From assembly GCF_030272615.1 (NCBI RefSeq), contig NC_081405.1:612061065-612125064 (forward strand): a stretch of 64,000 nucleotides of DNA, read 5' to 3'. The position numbers were made by a program, and so were the translations under genes. This document shows, piece after piece, positions 57,889 through 64,000 of this stretch. Positions within the stretch are counted from its first letter, which is position 1. The number at the start of each line of letters is the position of its first letter. Source of the DNA: Cryptomeria japonica (taxonomy: Eukaryota; Streptophyta; Pinopsida; Cupressales; Cupressaceae). The notes beneath the pieces are model-generated. The model made no database searches and had not been told where the DNA came from. It worked only from the letters and a program-made list of their open reading frames with translations.

Positions 57889-57901
57889 CACTCTGATGCC
57901 A
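57889..57901 (-). other. Primer binding site of the chromovirus
   Basis: TGGCATCAGAGTG on the minus strand differs by few bases from TGGTATCAGAGCC, the complement of plant initiator tRNA-Met. It begins two bases after the 5' LTR end. Confidence 0.7.
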
Positions 57902-57903
57902 CT

Positions 57904-58679
57904 TGAAGCAGTCACCGGTGAGGAGGGACCTCAAAGAGATCAATCCGGACTGGTCAGCAAGAGTAAACACAACGGAAACACAAAGATATGGAGGCAATGC
58001 AGAACAGATTGATTTATTGCATGAAATTCGATTACATCCAACCGGTAACAACCGGGTTACAACATACCGGCTCACAAGCCTAGTAGAATAGGTCACAATC
58101 GGGACCTTGAATCTTATAATCTATCTTCTACGCACAGTCTAGCTACCTGATTCTCTTATTGAACCCCATTCTAATGCGTAATTACAAATATATATATTGA
58201 TCCAAAGGATCCAGTCGGCCCAAAAAAGGTTCAAAACTCTAAGAACAAGACCTAACGTGCAAAATAAACAAGGTCGGCCTCCGCCAAGAGATTCCTCCGA
58301 AAAATCCAAAGGATGAAACATAGTAGATCGTTGGAAAAGGTCGGCCACATGCCAAGGAACATCGGAATCAACGCCCAAGGCTTCGCAAGCTTCGGAATAG
58401 GTTCCGATAGATCACCAGAATAGGTCTCAGGCAACTGGTAACAAGAAACTGTCATGGAAACTGGTAGCGATATCTTGTCGGAAAATGATCCAAGTGCGAT
58501 GCGGTCTGGAAGCAAGAAAGATGATCAAGTCTTCAAGTATAATCCAACTCCACAGGATCTGGTGAGCCAAAACCGGGACACACAAAAAGGAAAATTGAAA
58601 CTGCAACAGAAAACAAATAGAAAGGAAAATGTTTTTGGTTGATGCAAGATTGCTGTGAACCGGGGATGCTCCTGCATCA
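57904..58679 (-). repeat. 5' LTR of the chromovirus
   Basis: 776 bases, paired with 52461-53235. Its ends and the AACAC duplication (58680-58684) define the element's right border. Confidence 0.85.
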
Positions 58680-58684
58680 AACAC

Positions 58685-61600
58685 CATTACATTCTCCATT
58701 GAAATCAAAGCACTTTATCTAACAACTGAGAAAATAAAATTCTACTCTAAGTGAGGAAGGTGAAACCATACAAGTTTTGAAAAAATAACTTAAGTGGACA
58801 CCATCATAGAACAATGTTTCACTGTTATTATCTCAAAAATTTATCACAACAATTTCATACAAATCTCCTTCTACCTTTACAAATGAAGGGATTACCCCTT
58901 TATATAGGCCTCAAGCCATGATTACATGTGAAACCCTAATTATGGTTTTCCCCAATAGATTCCCCACTCATAATGCAACAAGGTGGGAATCAACAATTAA
59001 TACCCATTAAGCTCATGTACAATTAATTCAAATATGCCCAAAACGACATCCATTCGTGCATAAAATGCGCCAGTTTCATCAAATTCGCCCAACATACAAT
59101 GAATATATCTCCATGCACAAATCACCCCATCATGCCATAATGCACCATCATCTCCACATGTGACGACTGCATGCAAAAGGAATCTGCTATAATGCCTTAA
59201 GTGTGACGGCTACATGAAAAAAGGATTCTGCCACAATGCCATAAATGCGACGGCCTGGCTGCCACTTGGCGAGAAACCCTTGGAGAGAGAAAACTTCAGG
59301 AGAGACTTTTTGATTCATGAAGAATTTTCTTGAAACTTTGACTTTTCCTTGATCCAGGGAAGCTTTTCCATTGATTTTTCACAACTCCTATTTGTTAGGA
59401 ATTTTTTTCAAATTTGAGTTCCGGGGTTCAGGGGAGAGAAAATCTTCTCACAATTCCAAATATATCATCATTTAGAAACTTGGATGATTTTTTATGCCCG
59501 AAAATGGATTTTTCAAAATTTTCCCGGGGGGGGGGGAATTTTCTTGTTTAGTTCATCCTTGATTCCTTCCTTGCCTTAGAATTTTATTTGTTTTACCTTC
59601 AATTCGTCCTGGCATAGAATTCACGTTGTGGAGGAATTCTCTTTTGTAAAGAAATTTCTTCCTTACCCCTGTCCGACACTTCATCTCCAACTCGGGTGCT
59701 AAAAACACATGGTGAAGGAATTTTGCTTGACGAAGAAAAATCCTCCATACCCTTCATTTGGTGCCCATTCTTGACCTTGATTCTACTTTACTCCTGAAGG
59801 AAGGAATTTCCAACACTTAGTCAATTTTTTACTTTTTCCAAGAATTCTTTTCTGAAGGAAGGAATTTCCAACACTCAGTCAATTTTTCACTTTTTCCAAG
59901 AATTCTACCCTGAAGGAAGGAATTCCCATCACTTAGCCAAATTTTCACCTTTTCTAAGAATTTTGTCTTAACGGAAGGAATTTCCAACACTTGTCAATTT
60001 TTAGCTCTATTGGAATTTCGTCTGGAAGGAAGGAATTCCCATCACTTAGCCAAATTTTCACCTTTTCCAAGAATTTTGTCTTAACGGAAGGAATTTCCAA
60101 CACTTGTCAATTTTTAGCTTTATTGGAATTTTGGCTTGAAGGAAGGAATTCCCATCACTTAGCCAAATTTTCACCTTTTCCAATAATTTTGTCTCAACGG
60201 AAGGAATTTCCAACACTTGTCAATTTTTAGCTTTCTTGGAATTTTGTCTTGAAGGAAGGAATTTCCAACACTTAGCCAAATTATCATCTTCTTGGAATTT
60301 CTTCTTCTTGGGCGCAATTATTCCCTGAGGAAGGAATTTTTTGAATTTTGAACCTTTCTTCCTAAACCTTGATTTTTACGTCTTGCTTCCAACCTTGGGC
60401 ACATTTTGGAACATGAGAAGAAATTTTGGAAATTTGTTCCTTGAGGAAGGAAATTTTTGTGCTCTTTGAATTCATCATGTTCGCAGGGAGCTTTTCAACC
60501 AATTTTTCACATTTCCTATTTTTAAGGAACTTTCTTAAAATTTAGGACCCAGGTCCAGGAGAGAGAGAATTCTCTCACGTGTTGAAATTTGTAAAATTTT
60601 CAAATTATGACGAGATTTGGTGTCTAAAAATGGAATTTTAAAAAATTTTTACCTAGGGGAATTCCTGCTTTTTCATTCCATTCCTAGCCCTCAATTTCCC
60701 CTTTGCCTTGGAAAATTTTCTTCATTCTTGAGTTGGGCGTGGTTTCACTTGGTGATGGAATTCTTCATTTTATTCATTTTCCATGCCCATTTGATTTTGG
60801 AAACCTTCTTCTAGCATGGGCAAAATTTTGACTCGGAGGGGGAATTTACCTTATTTGAAGTTTTCCAAGACACCTCCCTTTTAGCGTCCTAACTCATGCT
60901 TGGGTGGAATGTTACACTGAGCAAGGAATTTGACTCTTTCACATTTTCCATGACATGGGCATTTTAGCGCCCTACTCCATCCTTGGGCGGAATTTCGCAT
61001 GTGTCAAGGAATTTCATGACCTTTTCACCTCGAACTTACCAATTTTAAATACTTTCCGACTCAGGATGCCATTATAGGGATAAAGGCGGATTTCCAGACT
61101 TAGACTATTTTCAAGCTTTCCATTCCTGGACTGATTCCCACACTTAGCCATCTTTGATTGATCTTGTCTGCTTTCTGACCTTCTAGATTTAGACAGATTC
61201 TTCAGGAACGTTCAGTCTTCATCGTCTGCCTGTGGGGACTTGTCACAAATGAACTTTCCAAAAATAGAAACTTTTCAAAATGTCAGAGTTAGAGCCCAAA
61301 ATAGGACGCAGGATGACTTACTATAAATAGAAACTTACTAAAAATAGTAAGTCTGATTTTCGGCAAAATGAAGACATTCCAAGAGGCAGTAAAATCCCGA
61401 AAAAATAGGAACTTTCTAAAAATGCTCCGTTTTCGCTCAAATTTTACTGGGAGGTTCCTCAAAGGGTCCTGACTCCAGTTCTGCATTCAGTTTTTCCAAA
61501 ATTCTAACAAAAACCCCTAAAATCTAGGACTAAAGACATAAACCCTAAAATTGGCAAAACGAGCACTAGACTTAACCAAATTCGCTCAAACAAAAAGTAG

Positions 61601-61753
61601 ACCTGATCAAAATGACCTCCAAACACTTGCAAAGAAGAGGGACTGGAGAGATTGGTTCAAAAAGACCCAAAAACAAAGCCAAAAGACTGGGAGGGTCTAA
61701 AAAAGTAGGGGGTCCCCATTTGCAATGGGGCGATGTGTGAAAACGTCACAACT
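58685..61753 (-). mobile_element. Family A LTR-like unit A3, 5' part
   Basis: On the minus strand it starts at 61753 with TTGTGACGTTTTCACAC and the head hairpin, then two GCGCC-type units near 60890 and 60963. An array of GGAAGGAATTTCCAACACTT units follows (59810-60290), then sequence matching A5 down to TTCAATGGAGAATGTAATGG, where the chromovirus begins. A TATA-containing stretch lies near 58895. It continues at 52455-52321. Target duplications for A3 itself were not found. Confidence 0.75.
59805..60300 (-). repeat. Tandem array of 50-62 bp units in A3
   Basis: Nine units with GAAGGAATTTCCAACACTTA or GAAGGAATTCCCATCACTTA cores. Two unit types alternate at 59914-60198, forming dimers about 111 bp long. 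TTTTTCACTTTTTCCAAG and TTTTTAGCTTTATTGGAA mark the two types. Confidence 0.8.
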
Positions 61754-63985
61754 GGTCAGAAATACCAACATGGAGTACTTGGACATGAAGAGGATGAGGC
61801 GAAGAATGTTTGGAATGAAGAATTATTTTCCATCCACTTTGGCGGCTAATATCATGAAGAGTGGAATCTACCACTCAGTTGGTTTTCCACTATCCATTCA
61901 GTGCAACTAGCTAGTAGTTGAGTGTGTGAAGCATTATGATCCACAAACCCGAATGATCAAATCACCTAAGGGGATAGTGCTTGCAGACTTGGCTGAGGAG
62001 TCAATTGGGGAGGTATTCAGAATCCCTAGGTGTACAAACATGCAAGAGAGAACCAAGGAAGAAGCGCAAGCAAAATGTGAAAGAAGATCTGAGTCATGTA
62101 TTACAGTTATCAACAACGAGTGGGTTCTTGAGACAAGGTGTCACCACTCTAGGTTACCCAAGAGACTCTTATGCTTAGACTTCAAGGAGGAGTACAATGA
62201 TTTGATATTTCTACTCAACAGAGTCATGGGAGCACCTCAAGGGGCGCTATTTGAGACATGGATGTACTAGACAAAGATAATAAGTGACAACCGTGACATC
62301 TAGTTGAGAAGTATGGAGAAAACAAGGATATTCAATATGACCTCCTACCTAGTCTACATGCTTGCCAAACATATTGTGTACAAAGGATTGATATGCAAAG
62401 GCAAAGTTGGGAACAGGTTTGGACAATATAGAGTTTATGAGTGCTATCTGCAACTCCACCTACATGAAATTGAACATTACAGAAGGGTGCACGATGCTTT
62501 CACCATGTATATCACAAGGTTGCTGCAAGGCGGAATACATAAATGGTTGTCTAAGGAGGCAACGACACTTATTGAGAAGTATTGATCGTGGTATATCCAG
62601 TTTCCTACCTTCACGTACCTAAGGATTTAGGGATTCACTTTAGAACCATACAAGCTTCCTAGGTATCCGACAGATAAGATGGTTTTACTTGAGGTAGTGA
62701 GACAACTTTTAGAGTATGATTTCATCCAAAAGGCGAACGTAGATAACTTTTCTCATCAAGCTTGGGAAGATGATGGAGGTATGCCACACCGCAACCGCAA
62801 CAGAGACAGTTAATGAGGAATTGGAATTCTATCATCTTGGAATCTATAGAAGTAGGGATCAATTGATCCATTTCAGAGAATTGTGACGATTAAGGGAGGG
62901 AAGTTTACACACATGGATGAGTTTGGAGTTAGAAGGAAGATGTGGTCTTGTATGTCAGTGGACATCATGAGGAGGTGTAACTTGTCCATTCCAGATCAGG
63001 TGCAAGATGATGGGGATCACATCCATCTGCAGTATGCAAAGGAGAAAGACAAGCCTATCCCGTTGCCTAGCTGGATGCAACTTGAGTTGGTAGATTTAAA
63101 TGTTTTGATGAGAGGTGAATGATTATTCCAAGGAATGGGTAGACAAGTACATCAATGAGTTGAGAAAGCTAAAGGTCACCTTCACCTATGAGAAGATGAG
63201 AAATGAGGATTCCTCTCTCAATGATGATGAAAGGACAATAAGCAATATTAGAACACAATGATGAGGAGAGTCAGGCTCCCAAAAGAAGGAAAGGTATGCT
63301 TGGAGGATCACAAGCAAAAGACAAGGAGATTGTTAGCCAGGAGTCAAGGCACAAAAAACATAAGTCTAACACTCCTCAATCTACCGTGAGTTCCTCATCC
63401 GTGAAGGAAAATGATATGGCAGAGAAGGACAATGAGTTTGAACAAGGTTTCGATACGGAAATCCTACTAGAGAATGATCCAAATTTACATGCTACAGCAC
63501 AATCAACACCACATGAAGAGCAGCCAGGATCTTCCACAATTCAATTGGAGGTTTATTTGGGCAACAATGTGGTAGATTTGACTAAGGATAAAGGAACAAA
63601 TGATGATGTTATTTCAGCCTTGAGAGGACTTGATCAAGATCTACACCCTGAAGATGGCATGGAATTCTCTACTATTCTCGATTGGTTGCTAAGCAACATG
63701 GAAAAGAAGAAAGTGATAGAGGGGCAACCCGCAAAAAATATTGATGATTTCCTAGCTAGGGTTGGCAAGGAAAAGGAAAAGAAGAAGGTTTAGATGTTCT
63801 CTAGGATTACTAGAAATGATATAGGAGCACATATTGCACAAGTGGCTGTCCCGACAAGTGATAAGACCAGAGATGTGGTCACTCCTATGGATTATCAGGT
63901 TACACAGTTGACCTTGGACTTACTACAAAGAAGTAAGAATTCCAAGAGCTTGATGATATGGTCAGGGCAATTGAGGCGCGATTAG
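61754..63985 (+). pseudogene. Second, decayed copy of the 1,088-codon gene
   Basis: Frames follow the intact copy at 32487-35705 in order: IMKSGIYHSVGFPLSIQCN, CVKHYDPQTRMI, EEYNDLIFLLNRVMGAPQ, FNMTSYLVYMLAKH, DAFTMYITRLLQGGIHKWLS, YKLPRYPTDKMVLLEVVRQL and the ELVDLNVLM block. An acidic C-terminal part follows (63296-63985). TAG lies at 61908, 62268, 62301 and 62628, TGA at 62583, and there are frameshifts near 62810 and later. Its beginning is cut by units A3/A4, and it runs towards the window edge. Conservation over this length shows the gene was once under selection as protein. Confidence 0.75.
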
Positions 63986-64000
63986 ACAAGACTATTGAGA

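Larger units (their letters stand above)
52461..58679 (-). mobile_element. Gypsy chromovirus, full-length with decayed genes
   Basis: A 6.2 kb element with LTRs at 52461-53235 and 57904-58679, and AACAC duplications at 52456-52460 and 58680-58684. On the minus strand the LTRs start TGATGCAGGAGC and end GCTTCA. The primer site TGGCATCAGAGTG lies two bases inside the 5' LTR. Gene order gag, protease, reverse transcriptase, RNase H, integrase, chromodomain, with YLDD in reverse transcriptase, is typical of plant chromoviruses (Reina-like or a relative). Frameshifts and stops affect most domains. It is inserted in unit A3. An obvious polypurine tract was not seen. Confidence 0.9.

Noticed and set aside
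57549-58012. Plus-strand Leu-rich frames opposite chromovirus gag and LTR
   Set aside because: Antisense shadows of gag; composition is explained by the gag codons.

Overview
This window looks like intergenic DNA from a large, repeat-filled land-plant genome, probably a gymnosperm, although that assignment is inference. Plant hallmarks are LTR retrotransposons with initiator-tRNA-Met primer sites, Copia and Gypsy polyproteins, an intron-containing hAT transposase, TATA boxes in LTRs followed by AAACCCTAATTAGGGTTT-type sequence, and a degraded plant-type PDS5 cohesin-gene fragment. I see no intact cellular gene, rRNA, functional tRNA or CRISPR. Almost all coding sequence is decayed transposon protein. 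The long open frame at 32487-35705 is the best preserved.

Layout. Two diverged copies of one repeat ('family B') form the old substrate. B copy 1 (about 4620-17345) is split by a hAT transposon (5819-16446). That hAT is itself split by a Copia-type LTR (8807-11231) and by a solo LTR-like unit (11503-15550). Downstream lie a PDS5-like pseudogene (17526-18330) and a decayed Copia element on the minus strand (about 20300-26743), interrupted by another LTR-like unit (22898-26168). B copy 2 (26744-39530) is split by a gag-protease element without polymerase (27213-31006, TSD CTGTA) and by a 7.6 kb unit carrying a 1,088-codon frame (31430-39073, TSD AGTAC).

From 39.5 to 51 kb are a tRNA-primed LTR, another LTR-like unit, a Copia fragment, AT-rich DNA, tRNA-derived SINE-like copies, a duplicated reverse-transcriptase remnant and a complete 334 bp TRIM. 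From 51 to 64 kb, a second decayed copy of the 1,088-codon gene is interrupted by two head-to-head LTR-like units, one of which holds a full Gypsy chromovirus (52461-58679, TSD AACAC).

The unifying feature is 'family A', a set of very long LTR-like units seen six times here. They begin TGTTGTGAC with a conserved CCCCATT/AATGGGG hairpin. The three complete copies end in CAACA with matching or near-matching 5 bp duplications at their borders. Their upstream halves carry arrays of hairpins or short repeats. Two arrays repeat at about 166 and 176 bp, and two more at about 84 bp, half that length. Another standout is the TRIM, whose 135 bp LTRs each contain a near-complete tRNA-like cloverleaf with intact-looking RNA polymerase III A and B boxes. 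All calls were made by eye, without database searches.
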